Of a stretch of DNA of 64,000 nt, positions 29,801-38,060 are shown one piece after another. Location: positions 5,462,152 through 5,526,151 of the forward strand of contig NC_067197.1 in assembly GCF_000699445.3 (NCBI RefSeq), read 5' to 3'. The position numbers were made by a program, and so were the translations under genes. The stretch comes from Schistosoma haematobium (Eukaryota > Platyhelminthes > Trematoda > Strigeidida > Schistosomatidae). Below the pieces are notes generated by a model that had not been told where the DNA came from, made no database searches, and worked only from the letters and a program-made list of their open reading frames with translations. How positions within the stretch are numbered: the first letter of the stretch is position 1; the number at the start of each line of letters is the position of its first letter.

Positions 29801-32800
29801 GGCTAGACTTTAATTCCAATGTCCAATACGAGTTATTAAAAGTTGCAGAAACTTAAGACTTACTATAAACAACTCTAATAACATAGTAACACTGGTATAA
29901 ATTCCAATGGAAAAGTATGAATCGTAAGTGAGTAAATGAAATAATATTGATCCGATCTTTTTATTTTTTAAAAGACTTTAAATAAACAATAATAGTAAAA
30001 TATATAAAGTACGTTAAAAAGAACTCAGCAGTAAAATTATTTTTTTTATGTATAAAATTGTTATTTAATGATAACAGCATAGATTGATTTAAATGAAGCA
30101 TAATTGCCAAATGTATACAAAAACTATATCTAAATAATTTTATCACTGTCGTGTACTTGTCTTTGAGCCATATTATAAGTGTAAGGACTAATGATACTAC
30201 TTGGTTACTTAAACAGAAGTAAGCGGAACGGGGTAGATGAAATTCGAAAACTTTATCCATATTCAAACTATTTGAATATTAACAGAAAGGCAAATGAAAT
30301 ATATTGTAAATTAAACAGGGGTTTTTAATAAATTCATATTTCTTTGAGAGTAGAAACAACTGAGGACATATATTTCTGTGCCCATAAAGGTGGAGAAATT
30401 ATTAAACTTGAAAACTCACTGTATTTGCGTGAAGCAACAACAGGATGCACAGTTTCTTTATTTCCAAAAGAAGAGGTATGTGGATAGGAATAGTCGCTAT
30501 CACCATCACCCCACCAGCTTGGTTGTCCATAAAGTTCTGTAAAATACAAAATTATTTCACATGAGCAGGAAATTTGACCTCCAATGATTCTTGAAATATT
30601 TTTGATATCCATTAAAAATGAGACGTTAACAATCGAAATGACGATTTTGACTTCTTGAGTTCGTTTACTCTTGAGAAACCGGAGTAGATGAGATGAGGTT
30701 GAATATTTATATCATCCCTTATACAAACAACTTATCTAAACGCTGAGTACATCAAACATGTACTAGAAACATTAAGATTACAATTTAATTACAAATAATT
30801 TCTAATCTAGATCGGTTCATGATTTAAAAGAAATTCAAAAATCTACACAACCTCATACTGACAATTATTATATGCCCATTAATGACTAGCTTCGAGAAGA
30901 AAATTCTCTCAGTACTAGCGCGGAGCTTTGATCAGTGAAGTTCAACAGTGTCGGGTGTGAGGCAATTACCAATCGAAGATAATTGAAGATGGCCGAGCAA
31001 TATCATGGGTTGGTTGGAGTTAGACATTAACATAGCTGGATGCCGACTTAGTGGTCTAGAGGTTAAGAGTTTCGGAGAGAGACAAAATATCCTGTGTCCG
31101 ATTCCTTGTGATGGGATCATGAATGCGCATCTCTGGGGAGTCCTATACTAGGAAAAAACGGCCGTCCAGTGTTTCCAGGTTTCCAATGATCGCCTAAATT
31201 AAAATAATTCATGATTTCAATGAAATTTAACAATCTCCACAACCCTATACTGAAAAATACCTTTTAATCTTTTGAATATATGCATGACCTGTTAGCGAAA
31301 TCAAGTCGCAGAATTAAGAGATACCTAAGTTATTCTTCGGGACAACTAAATATTACCACAAATCCTTACGCAGTAATTTCAAAACTTGACTAGTCAATTA
31401 TAGTACTTTTTACTTGACATTAATTACCTGGTTGTTGCCTTGTCGTATAAATTAACCTTTCATTATTGTTTTCACTTCAAGGATTTAGATCAATAGGTTC
31501 CACCCTAATAACTAAAGAATTATTATCCTGAAAACAAGAAGCCTTTGATGAAAAGTTCTTAGGAGGATTCCGTACTGAATGGAAAGATTTAGAGCTTAAG
31601 TGGATACTTTTGGTATTGTTAAGTTCTCCGAGCTGAATGTTTTAATTGTGCAGCTTTCATTTTCATTCTGGAAAACGTCGTTACTGCTTGCTGCATGGAT
31701 GTAAGCGATGACGATGTTTCCCGGAACGACAATGAAAGCTCCACAATCAAACCATCTAGCCCAGAGAACTCGACAACATCAAGAGAATTCTGTATTGTTA
31801 TCAGAATGGGGGTTTGTGGAAATTGTAGTAATTTTAATAGTTGAATTCATTAGTCGATCTAAGCTAGATCACCATCGAAAACCTGAAAGCACTGGACGGC
31901 CGCGTGAGGGATCATGGATGCGTACTGTTGAGGTGTCCCATACTAGGACAAAACAGCCGTCCAGGCTTTCAATAGTGGTCTAGCTTTAATCGACTTATGA
32001 ATTCAACTATCAAAATTCTATATTGCTTGATCAGATGACTAAATTAGATATATGGCTAAAATGGGAATTCGCACTATATTGGATTAAATATGTCTAGCAA
32101 TTGAAGAATAGTAAACAGGCTATGGCGTCTAGATAAAAATTAGATTCCTCGTGAACTTAAAAATGTGGAGAATAATTTCAAAGATAGAACCGCACTTTAT
32201 TTCATTCTTTTTTGACGTATAGTTGCAATTCACTGGATTATTTTTTAAATAAAAAGATGTCCAAGACAAGCATTCTCGAAAGAGTGGTAGTACTTCCTTT
32301 TTTTAACACTAAGCTTACTAGTAAAAAAAACAGTAGACACACCTAATTCGAAAACTACCACACTGTAAACGTTTTACTCATTTTATCATAAAAATTTATT
32401 TCCCACACAAATAAATAAGTGATCCTAGGAATGCAAATGTGGTGTGGTAACTTGAGCCGACACATATGTATCAGGTAATTATTATTGGCCTTATTACATT
32501 ACATACGACTGACTGAATTTATTCACAAACAACTTAATTTAAGTGAGCCACAAAATATTATATGATCAGATAATTTTGGTTTGGTTGTTTCTCAGCATAG
32601 AAGTTCTAAATAATACATCAAATGATACAGTATTGATTAGTTACTTTAGATGAATGACTTTCAAACTGTCAGTAACTTGGATGGTCGGTTAACGTTATAG
32701 GCTTTTATACAACATGTAGTTTGAAGCACAAATCTATGAATAATTGCTGGGCTGAATTTCAAAGAAAATGATAGGTATAATTACGCTGGAACCAAATGCT

Positions 32801-33818
32801 GTCTATATCCCTGGTACTTTTCCCTTGTATCATATCCTTATATAATTTTTATATATATATTGCTATCACTAAAGTAAATGCTTCTATGGATTTGATGTTT
32901 ATCTTATTGTGCTAATGGCAACTTTGACCGATGCATATATATGCCTGGTCCTACGTTGTAGATGACTGACTGACTGAGTTTTCATGAAAGTTTTGTTTCT
33001 CAAACCTACCAGCCGACTATATCACATCTTAACGATGTATTGGAAGTTGAGGTAAATAGATCACTCTTTAATTAGACACAAAATGATTAAAAATTAGCAC
33101 CTAAATTTATGAACCATGACCTGTCCAACTCACAGTGGTATCATCATATGGAACTTTAAAATGCCTTTAATATGAATCCAATACATAATCTTAAAATGAT
33201 GAAGAATGAACCTACCATACCACTCGTAAAAAAATTTATTTAGCTGTGACTACCTTTTACACTCTTCCTGGATGCTATTAATGATAAGTTAGTTTCTCTG
33301 GTTGTCAAAGAAAAGACAGGGTCTGAGCTTCCGATAGTTGAGGCAGAGATGTAATCTGTAATGGGGTGCTGTGAAACGCTATCACGTAGACTGTATTTTG
33401 GCTTTCGAAAACTTTTAACTACATCTGGACAGTTTGGATTTGATATATCACCAGAGACTGAGTTTGCTCTTTCTGATGGAGTCATATTTTGCAGATCAGG
33501 ATTCCGTACATTTGTGATAGGGGCAAGTTCGCGTTTTTGGTCAGCAACAGTGGAATCAATTTCAGATAGGTTAATTAATGTTTGATTGTTTGAGTCAATA
33601 AGTAGATTCAAAAGCAGATTTTCGGGAGAAACAGAATCCAACTGATCATTTTCAAAGGGTGGGCTTTGAACTAAAGAGAAAACACCATCTTGTTGAAGTG
33701 ACAAAGGACTAGGAGGTTTATCTTCAATAATTTCGGGTTCTGAATTATGACTACCACTAATTTCGCTGCTAGTGGATACACCGATAATCACTGAATTACA
33801 TGAATGTTCATGCCTTCT
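1967..33818 (-). CDS. CEP170: CEP170-like centrosomal protein, partial (8 exons)
   Basis: Eight minus-strand exons (listed separately) give about 1138 residues of a Ser/Thr-rich, low-complexity protein. The main homology anchor is [12 protein letters not shown] (exon at 30420-30536), the hallmark [13 protein letters not shown] segment after the FHA domain of CEP170/CEP170B. Supporting matches are [12 protein letters not shown] (compare the FTIEFDD/FTVEF segment) and two copies of SLTPS(Q/H)TGTY(V/I)(I/L)D (compare GTYTIE). CEP170 binds microtubules at subdistal centriolar appendages. Codon phase agrees at every junction except between 23461 and 15134, so at least one exon is missing there. 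The FHA exons were not found; they should lie right of 33.8 kb. The C-terminal region should lie left of the window. The family call rests on remembered motifs. Confidence 0.72.
4204..4782 (-). CDS. CEP170: CEP170-like exon (first [10 protein letters not shown] repeat)
   Basis: 579 nt = 193 codons, phase 0 to 0. Acceptor CCTTACAG, donor GAG|GTAAAA. Begins [20 protein letters not shown]; contains [16 protein letters not shown] followed later by [11 protein letters not shown]. The same TGTY...TPRGSP layout returns in the next exon, which suggests an internal duplication. Confidence 0.82.
5105..7050 (+). mobile_element. Ty3/gypsy-like retrotransposon fragment (gag-pol), decayed
   Basis: Remnant of an LTR-type retroelement inside a CEP170-like intron, antisense to that gene. 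In order: a gag-like segment and a degenerate zinc-knuckle region with CWHC (5195-5700), an aspartic-protease-like [13 protein letters not shown] (about 5750), then reverse transcriptase with [12 protein letters not shown] and the YLDD catalytic box (about 6575). Breaks: stop at 5879-5881, a frame change around 6330-6360, a frame change in the A-run near 6780, and a stop at 6922-6924. The start of an RNase H-like region is cut off near 7050. No LTRs, integrase or tRNA primer site were seen. Confidence 0.85.
7127..7330 (+). repeat. tRNA-like SINE with hammerhead module (family 2)
   Basis: The head resembles a tRNA gene: A-box-like 'tggtctagtggttaa' (7148-7162) and B-box-like 'gagttcgaatcc' (7190-7202). 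It joins a hammerhead-like module (7221-7275) and a shared 3' end 'ttttccatggtggtctagct'. Pol III drive is inferred from the boxes. Best-preserved family-2 copy. Confidence 0.75.
7221..7275 (+). ncRNA. Hammerhead ribozyme-like motif, family 2 (core G12 changed)
   Basis: CTGAGGAG at 7229-7236, stem II 'tcccacaatagga', then CAAAC where GAAAC is required, a short stem III (ACGGCCGT) and the GTC cleavage triplet at 7260-7262, followed by 'cagtgcttccagg'. 'cagtg' can pair with the upstream 'caccg'/'cactg' strand as stem I. The C in place of the general-base G of GAAA predicts loss of activity. Confidence 0.6.
7763..8340 (-). CDS. CEP170: CEP170-like exon ([14 protein letters not shown])
   Basis: 578 nt, acceptor TTTTTCTTAG, donor AAA|GTTAGT. 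The N-terminal half is Ser/Arg-rich; the C-terminal half has the least low-complexity stretch, [20 protein letters not shown], then acidic Ser-rich residues. Open frame extends both sides into intron; the splice sites keep phase with both neighbours. Confidence 0.8.
8900..9250. repeat. Other dispersed tRNA-like repeat
   Basis: Contains 'cccggatagcttagtggtaa' and the block 'attcgatcagcactaaagga'. Relatives of that block, in reverse, occur at about 16985-17110 ('tttgtgctgatcgaattcg') and 63890-63960. A further SINE-like family of unclear ends. Confidence 0.4.
9523..9744 (-). CDS. CEP170: CEP170-like exon (basic linker)
   Basis: 222 nt, acceptor AATATTTCAG, donor T|GTAAAT. Phase fits on both sides. 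Encodes (G)[19 protein letters not shown] and [19 protein letters not shown]. The GTAAAT donor was chosen over the nearby GTGTAA because only GTAAAT keeps phase with the exon at 8340. Confidence 0.8.
10610..10685 (+). repeat. Family-2-like hammerhead remnant
   Basis: 'cactactgagaagttctaaa' then 'ttagaacgaaacaactatc': a perfect stem II and GAAA, but CUGANGA reads CTGAGAA (core G8 to A). SINE head not clear. Confidence 0.45.
10984..11165 (+). repeat. Degraded family-2 hammerhead SINE
   Basis: 'gctcagtagtcaagaggtta' head, 'gtggatgcacactactgaag' middle and 'cccgtgcttctagattttca' end match the 7127 element at many positions, but the core is destroyed. Confidence 0.55.
11718..12165 (+). mobile_element. 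LINE 3' end, second family
   Basis: Same tail as at 28 kb: [20 protein letters not shown], then 'atggctcagaatcgatcaca', a 3' UTR and the terminal block 'ggcaacttggaccgatgcac' ... 'ttgtagatgactga'. 5'-truncated, plus strand, antisense to the CEP170-like gene. Confidence 0.7.
12640..12835 (-). repeat. Family-2 hammerhead SINE
   Basis: Reverse strand reads head 'aggttaagcgttctcacgcg', B box 'gggttcgatccc', then 'cactgttacggagtccaata' and 'ctaggacgaaacagccgtcc'. GAAAC and GTC are kept, but CTGAGGA has become TTACGGA. Confidence 0.65.
13985..14530 (+). mobile_element. RTE-like LINE 3' fragment (copy 1)
   Basis: Nucleotide similarity to 37500-38050: 'ctacagttgaagaac', 'aaaacaactgtctgtcaacc', a degenerate 'gaaacgtggagaac', and the closing 'ggggtaacaggcgtga'. 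Many stops; dead copy. Lies in a CEP170-like intron. Confidence 0.8.
14757..15134 (-). CDS. CEP170: CEP170-like exon (Ser/Thr-rich basic)
   Basis: 378 nt, acceptor GAATACAG, donor G|GTTGGC (weak but in phase). Encodes about 125 residues rich in Ser, Thr, Arg and Lys, including [20 protein letters not shown] and [12 protein letters not shown]. Composition is typical of the microtubule-binding basic linkers of this family. Confidence 0.75.
15262..15375 (-). repeat. Sm-alpha-type SINE, hammerhead core broken
   Basis: Minus strand: B-box-like 'gggtttgagtccctgag', 'atctgacgagtcccacatag', then TAGAC in place of GAAAC, then the GTC triplet and 'ctggattccactgctag'. Predicted inactive. Confidence 0.65.
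15915..16050 (-). repeat. Family-2 hammerhead SINE, degraded
   Basis: Reverse strand: 'attgaggagcccatacctgg', then 'acgaaacacttgtccactgc'. One core change (C3 to U in CTGAGGA) and altered stem III; GAAA and GTC are present. Confidence 0.55.
17767..17820 (+). repeat. (AAT)n microsatellite
   Basis: About 17 units of ATA/AAT, interrupted once by AAC. Lies in the long CEP170-like intron. Confidence 0.9.
18383..18500 (-). repeat. Sm-alpha-type SINE, hammerhead core broken
   Basis: Minus strand: 'ggtttgagtcctggag' B box, 'ctgctgatgagtcccaaatg', then TAAAC where GAAAC is needed. CTGATGAG is intact; loss of the G of GAAA predicts inactivity. Confidence 0.65.
18686..19093 (+). mobile_element. RTE-like LINE 3' fragment (copy 2)
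   Basis: Best preserved C-terminal block: frame 18796-19092 reads [37 protein letters not shown] and ends in a 'gtaagtaagtaa' tail. Truncated at the left immediately before the AETW-like 'gaaacttggagaac'. Confidence 0.8.
21563..21720. repeat. Head-to-head family-1 SINE pair (palindromic)
   Basis: Minus-strand copy from 'gatggtggctagcagtggaa' (21571) through the hammerhead, to the B-box-like 'gggattcgaaaccc' (about 21656-21670), then at once a plus-strand 3' piece 'gaattccactgctagctacc'. The outer 35 bp on each side are inverted repeats. Confidence 0.7.
21579..21637 (-). ncRNA. Sm-alpha hammerhead ribozyme motif, core intact
   Basis: Read on the minus strand: CTGACGAG (21628-21621), stem II 'tcccaaataggat', GAAAC (21607-21603), a short stem III (AC..GT), triplet GTT in place of GTC, then CTGGATTCCACTGCTAG. 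All invariant core bases are kept. Departures: GUU cleavage triplet (allowed by the NUH rule but usually slower) and a mismatch at the base of stem I. The best candidate in the window for residual self-cleavage. Confidence 0.7.
23461..23699 (-). CDS. CEP170: CEP170-like exon (AFVIDF segment)
   Basis: 239 nt, acceptor TTGTTTACAG, donor AAA|GTAAGA. Its two leading bases complete the Ser codon begun by the exon at 30420. Contains [30 protein letters not shown] and the basic [11 protein letters not shown], probably a short charged helix. It ends in phase 0, which does not match the next placed exon (15134), so an exon of length 1 mod 3 is missing. Confidence 0.82.
24910..25508 (+). mobile_element. 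RTE-like LINE 3' fragment (copy 3)
   Basis: Begins 'gaacaaggaggatcagatg' (same site as 37477 in the longest copy). Carries the same C-terminal block with stops and ends in five to six GTAA units (25487-25508). Confidence 0.8.
26810..26950 (-). repeat. Family-2 hammerhead SINE
   Basis: Reverse strand: 'gcgcacttctaaggagtctc', then 'ataaggcgaaacggccttcc' and 'agtgcttccaggttttcaat'. CTGAGGA reads CTAAGGA (core G5 to A), cleavage triplet TTC instead of GTC; predicted inactive. B box 'gggttcgaatcccgcg' precedes it. Confidence 0.65.
27757..28350 (-). mobile_element. LINE 3' end, second family ([10 protein letters not shown]), with CTGA tail
   Basis: Minus-strand frame 28334-27960 reads [20 protein letters not shown], then [27 protein letters not shown] and [15 protein letters not shown]. 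This is the C-terminal tail of an RTE-like endonuclease-reverse transcriptase. The 3' UTR runs to a (CAGT)n tail at 27757-27772. The longest copy of this family in the window. Confidence 0.75.
29430..29570 (+). repeat. Sm-alpha-type hammerhead SINE fragment (family 1)
   Basis: 5'-truncated copy containing the module at 29487-29540 and the family end 'ccactgctagccactatcca'. It lies in a CEP170-like intron on the opposite strand. Confidence 0.65.
29487..29540 (+). ncRNA. Sm-alpha hammerhead ribozyme motif, one core change
   Basis: Stem I strand ATCCAG (29489-29494), TTGACGAG (29495-29502), stem II 'ccccaaataggac', GAAAC (29516-29520), stem III ACGCGCGT, cleavage triplet GTC (29525-29527), then CTGGAT closing stem I. 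The only core departure is U for C3 in CUGACGA. C3 pairs with G8 in the active fold, so a G-U wobble is possible but activity is expected to be lower. Confidence 0.7.
30420..30536 (-). CDS. CEP170: CEP170-like exon with [10 protein letters not shown] motif
   Basis: 117 nt. Acceptor TATTTTACAG, donor A|GTGAGT (perfect consensus). Encodes (E)[16 protein letters not shown], then a stretch ending VVASRKY(S). The double-Trp motif is the clearest homology to CEP170. The frame continues past the donor to a stop, but the strong GTGAGT and the phase match to the next exon support splicing here. Confidence 0.85.
31040..31195 (+). repeat. Family-2 hammerhead SINE, degraded
   Basis: Head 'agtggtctagaggttaagag' and end 'ggccgtccagtgtttccagg' are clear. 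The core reads CTGGGGA and AAAA, so it is inactive. Confidence 0.6.
31864..31990. repeat. Back-to-back family-2 SINE ends (palindromic)
   Basis: 'gatcaccatcgaaaacctga' plus 'aagcactggacggcc' (reverse orientation) is followed directly by 'gatcatggatgcgtactgtt' ... 'cagccgtccaggctttcaat' (forward). Two SINE 3' regions in inverted orientation, joined within about 125 bp. Confidence 0.6.
32790..32982 (+). mobile_element. LINE 3' UTR fragment with CTGA tail, second family
   Basis: Only the 3' UTR: 'tgctaatggcaactttgacc', 'gcctggtcctacgttgtaga', then 'tgactgactgactga'. Short relatives of the same terminal block sit at about 32438-32500 and 48660-48740. Confidence 0.6.
33254..33818 (-). CDS. CEP170: CEP170-like exon (188 codons, acidic Ser-rich)
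   Basis: Acceptor CTTTGCAG, donor AAAAG|GTAGTC. It starts in phase 0 and ends in phase 1, so the split Glu codon joins directly to [10 protein letters not shown] of the next exon. Begins [12 protein letters not shown]; contains [18 protein letters not shown] and many Ser, Asn and Pro. No recognisable domain; vertebrate CEP170 has a shorter linker at this point. Confidence 0.75.
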
Positions 33819-34075
33819 CTGCAAAGTCGAAGTACAACACAAGAGTATTTGAAGTTAACAAAGTATTAATACATCATGATATCTAGCAATAAAGGTACTG
33901 TGTCAGTAAAAATACCGAGTAAAAATGAACCGACCTACAAAGAGGAATGATCATAACACGGTCAATATTCATGTAAAAGTCGTGTAAAGCTATACAGCAA
34001 ACATTACACAGAAGTAATAATAGAAGGCAAACCAGTTCAAAAATATAGTCCACGAAAGTTTAAACACGGCATAAC

Positions 34076-34236
34076 CTTGTTGTTGACGATTAAATGGAAA
34101 TCGCCCTGAAGATAAAGCATAATGTTGACAAATACCTGATACATGTTGACACATTTTGGGTTTTGCAGATGTGAGTAACGTTTTATTGTCCTCCAAACCT
34201 ATTGGCGCAATATTTTTAGATGATAACTGGTGTTTA
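34076..34236 (-). other. Candidate upstream exon of CEP170-like gene
   Basis: Open segment between an acceptor (ATTTTAG) and a donor (CAAG|GTTATG), encoding KHQLSSKNIAPIGLEDNK and following residues. An internal GTATTT...CTTCAG of 30 nt could be a micro-intron, leaving a 30-nt microexon at 34076-34105. The end phase of the main frame does not match the exon at 33818, and no FHA motif is visible. Weak candidate. Confidence 0.25.
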
Positions 34237-34782
34237 CTAAAATTATATGTATTTAAAACCAGAAAAGTGGAGAGTATACTTTTCAAAATGGTAAAAGTTG
34301 GAACACGTACTCATTTTGAAGACAGGTAATCGCAGATGGTGGGAGCTCTTGTGACGATTGCAAATAAAAGATTACTGACGTGTGACAACACATTTCGCCC
34401 TTCATTAAGATAAATAAAGTGCCAGGCATTAGGCTGTTTTTGTGCCTTAGAAACGTCAACCTGACAGCAACTATCAGGTAAGTGCATCGATTACAGATGG
34501 ATCACTACTTTGGTCAGAACTTGATTTCTTGGGTTGAAGACATTTTAAATCTTTGATTTTCATTGTTGTCGTGATGATGGTGTCAACCAATATTTGACAG
34601 TAACGTGATACGATCAATTTTGATGTCAATATGGGGTATATGGTTTCTGTTGAGATCTTAACGAAAAGAATTTTCTTGGAACTCAGGATTCCAAATAAGC
34701 AACCGTCATACTGATTATGACCTTATCACTAATAATGAACGGAAGCCCAGATACGAAAATTTTGTAGTATATCAATCTCCCA

Positions 34783-34905
34783 ATTTTGGGGAAAATTTGG
34801 CCCGTTTTGGGGAAGCCACTGTAAAAATTTTTGGGGAAATGATGCCAAAACCCCAATATTTTTCCTAGATTTCCCCAGAATTTTATTACACCTTGGGGAA
34901 ATCGG
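34783..34905. mobile_element. MITE-like relic related to 46858-47109
   Basis: Shares 'cccaattttggggaaaattt', the 'ttttggggaagccactgt' segment and repeated GGGGAAA/TTTCCCC blocks with the reverse complement of the 47 kb element. Internally deleted. Two overlapping minus ORFs here are shadows. Confidence 0.5.
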
Positions 34906-36954
34906 TTTGTATTTATTAATAAAATCCACAAATTTTTTTACATAAACACTGTTTATTTACTGCCTACATTTTCTACATGACTTGTAAAAACTGAGTCATC
35001 TTATTGTTCGCTGAGTTGGTGTATTATCTAACTCGAATGCTTTATATGTACACTGCATATATCACTGGCTAATCCTTTGAAATGTAGAACATTCCAACTC
35101 CAATTATATTAACACTGATAGTCGACGAAATACATGTGAAGTAAATTGAATATGTATTTCATTGACATCAAAAACCTTTGGTTATTATGAAGTCAGTAAA
35201 GTAGACATACAACAGGTACCCCTAAGATGAGGAATTACCCCTGGAAAACCATTTAAAGACATGTTTCAAAGTTAGAACAGCCCATAAAAACGAAATTTTA
35301 GTTTAGATCAGCACATTTAGACCGTTTTCAAGCAGTGTCAAGTACTTACAATATCAGGTTGGCTTTGGTTACTACAGCTTTTCCGCGGGCTAAGTGAATG
35401 ATGACTTGACATCACAGGGTCAATGTTGAATTACAGGAAGGAAAAACTCAGCTTGCATGGGGTATAATTGATAATTCAAAATTGATTTTGTAAGCCGCTA
35501 TAGATTCTGATATCATATTCTCTGTAAGGATGTAAGATAACGGTGTAGGTAACACTAACACATTGCATACAACAAACAATAAGTACCGCAACATTGAAAA
35601 AAGGTGCTAAATAAGTAGATAACATGAGATTGTTTAAAACACACATCAAATCGAACGAATATCTATAGAAAAGCTCGTATTCAGTTACTTTCTTTCCAAA
35701 AAGGCTTTTACATGAACGTTATCAACCAAATGTTGTGATTGATTTTTATTGCTACTTGAAAAATTAGGTGTTTTGATAAGATTTATGAAGTCAGTTTGAG
35801 TGTCCAAAAGTCATACATTTTGGCACGCAATTTAGTCTCTTTTTTTGTGAAATGTGAGGAATAAATCATCAAGGACCAAACGTGAGTTTGTAGTTGTATT
35901 GGTTGTCAATTAAACGATTCATAAAACAGAACAGAAGATAGCCGGGAAGACTTATATTCGATATCAATATTTAATGCCATGGAGAAGATCGGAACTGGTG
36001 AACGCGGGAATTGAGAATTGAGACGGCATAGCTCAGCCATTCAGGTGTAGTCATTGCATTTAACTCTTTTCTTTTCAAATAAACATATTATCCTATCCTC
36101 GGCTCAGACGTGTTCTTCAGAAGTTCTAAACATCGTATCGCTGACATTCACGGTAGGACAAGTTAGTATACGCAAATGTGTGATTTCTACGGTGAATATT
36201 ATTTATTACCTAGTCACAATGGTAAATCTTCAATTTTGAGAATAAGTCTATTATTCTAGTAACAAGGATAAATGCAGTTAATGCTGACACAAACCCTTGT
36301 TTTGTAAGTTTGTGGTCCTCGTTCACTCGATAAGTATCTTACCAAATGGTTTATTCGGAATTTGGTAAGAATGCGTAGATGAAACAAACTGCTATCACCT
36401 TTATGTATGCACAAAAAGTCTCAGGAAGAGTTCTTCCATAAATGAAAAGTTTAACTTATTAGTTCGGTGCTTCTAGAACCTGAAATAGCGAAATTTCAGC
36501 TATAAATTGAGAAATAAGTAAAGGAAAGTACGATAATTAGAGGAAATTAAATCAATGTACTAACTAAGAATTACCGAAACTGTGCAATTCGAAGCAGCTA
36601 GAACTAGATGATTATATAAGAATATATTATATTTGGAACTCGTAACCATTGGACAATCAGGTACACAGGAATCATTAGTTCGTAAAAATAACACAGACGA
36701 ATCGTGAAATAATTCAAATCAAAGTAAATGTCAGACCTTCATTTACACATATCTTCAGAAGTTCCCATTTGGCGCTTATCTAGAAATAATTTTACGGTTT
36801 TCGAAATGCCATCACAAAAATTTTCATAGATATGCTGTACATTGTCTTGTATGACAAACTCTTAAAGTCAAGCCGTTTTAAACATCGTATAAAACCAAAT
36901 TATATTACAGTTCGGTAAGGTTGAAGAAGATTGAACACATCATTCGCAACTCAA

Positions 36955-38060
36955 TTTTACTGCGCATGAAAAGGCATTTGACAGTGTAGATAGGAGGACA
37001 TTACGGAAACTTCTTCGACACTACGGAGTTCCTCAGATGATTGTCAACATTATCCGGAACTCATACGACGGACTACAGTGCAAAGTAGTGCATGGAGGAC
37101 AGCTGACAGATGCATTCCAAGTAAGGACCGGAGTCAGACAAGGCTGTTTACTCTCTCCCTTCCTCTTTCTTCTGGTGGTCGACTGGACTATGAAGACCTC
37201 AACATCTGAGAGAAAACACGGAATACAATGGACAACTCAGAATCAATTGGACGATTTGGACTTCGCAGATGACCTAGCCCTTTTATCGCATACACTTGAA
37301 CAAATGCAGATAAAGACAGGCAGTGTAGCAGTAGTCTCTGCATCAGTAGGCCTCAACGTACACAAGAGGAAAGCCAAGGTCCTCAAATACAATACGGAGA
37401 ACAGCAGTCCAATCACTCTTGATGGCGAAACTCTGGAAGATGTAGGATCCTTCACGTACCTGCGAAGCATCATTGATGAACAAGGAGGATCAGATGTAGA
37501 CGTAAAGGCAAGGATTGGCAAAGCAAGGGTCGCTTTCCTACAATTGAAGAATATATGAAAATCAAAACAACTTTCAACCAATATCAAATTGAGAATCTTC
37601 AATACGAATGTCAAAGCAGTTCTACTGTACGGAGCTGAAACTTGGAGTAGAACCACAACCATCATTCAGAAGGTGGAAGTATTTACAAATAGTTGTCTAC
37701 GCAAGATACTCAACATCCATTGAACGGATATCGTCAGCAACAGCCTTCTGTGGGAGAGAACAAACCAGCTTCCGGCTGAAGAAGAAATTAGGGAAAGACG
37801 ATGGAAATGGATAGGACATACATTACGCGAATCGTCAAACTGCATCACGGGACAAGCCCTAACTTGGAATCCTGAAGGGAAGCGTAAAAGAGGAAGGACA
37901 AAGAACACATTACGTCGGGAAATAGAAGCGGACATGAAAAGGATCAATAGGAACTGGAAGGAGCTGGAAAGGATTGCTCAGGACAGGGTTGGATGGCGAA
38001 TGCTGATGACCGGCCAACACTCCTTCACGAGGAGTAACAGGCGTAAGCAAGTAAGTACGT
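36955..38060 (+). mobile_element. RTE-like LINE, 5'-truncated (longest copy)
   Basis: Non-LTR reverse transcriptase fragment. Starts near KAFDSVDRRTLRKLL, then VRQGCLLSPFLFLLVVDW and the catalytic FADD at 37262-37273. A stop at 37556 breaks the frame; the C terminus ([36 protein letters not shown]) continues in other frames. It ends in a GTAA-rich tail at 38041-38058. Resembles the RTE clade (SR2-like) of schistosomes. The endonuclease is missing. Confidence 0.85.

Larger units (their letters stand above)
23700..30419 (-). other. CEP170-like intron, about 6.7 kb
   Basis: Contains an RTE-like fragment (24910-25508), a family-2 SINE (26810), a LINE 3' end (27757-28350) and a hammerhead SINE (29430). 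No exon is needed between its ends: the phases join directly. Confidence 0.6.

Noticed and set aside
32438..32500. Short copy of the LINE terminal block
   Set aside because: Too short and diverged to list as a separate element; noted under 32790-32982.
34683..34931. Two overlapping minus ORFs rich in Gly, Phe, Pro and Trp
   Set aside because: They translate the TTTGGGGAAA repeat of a MITE-like element in two frames; a composition artefact.
37243..37947. Minus ORFs of 140 and 93 codons
   Set aside because: Antisense shadows of the RTE-like LINE at 36955-38060.
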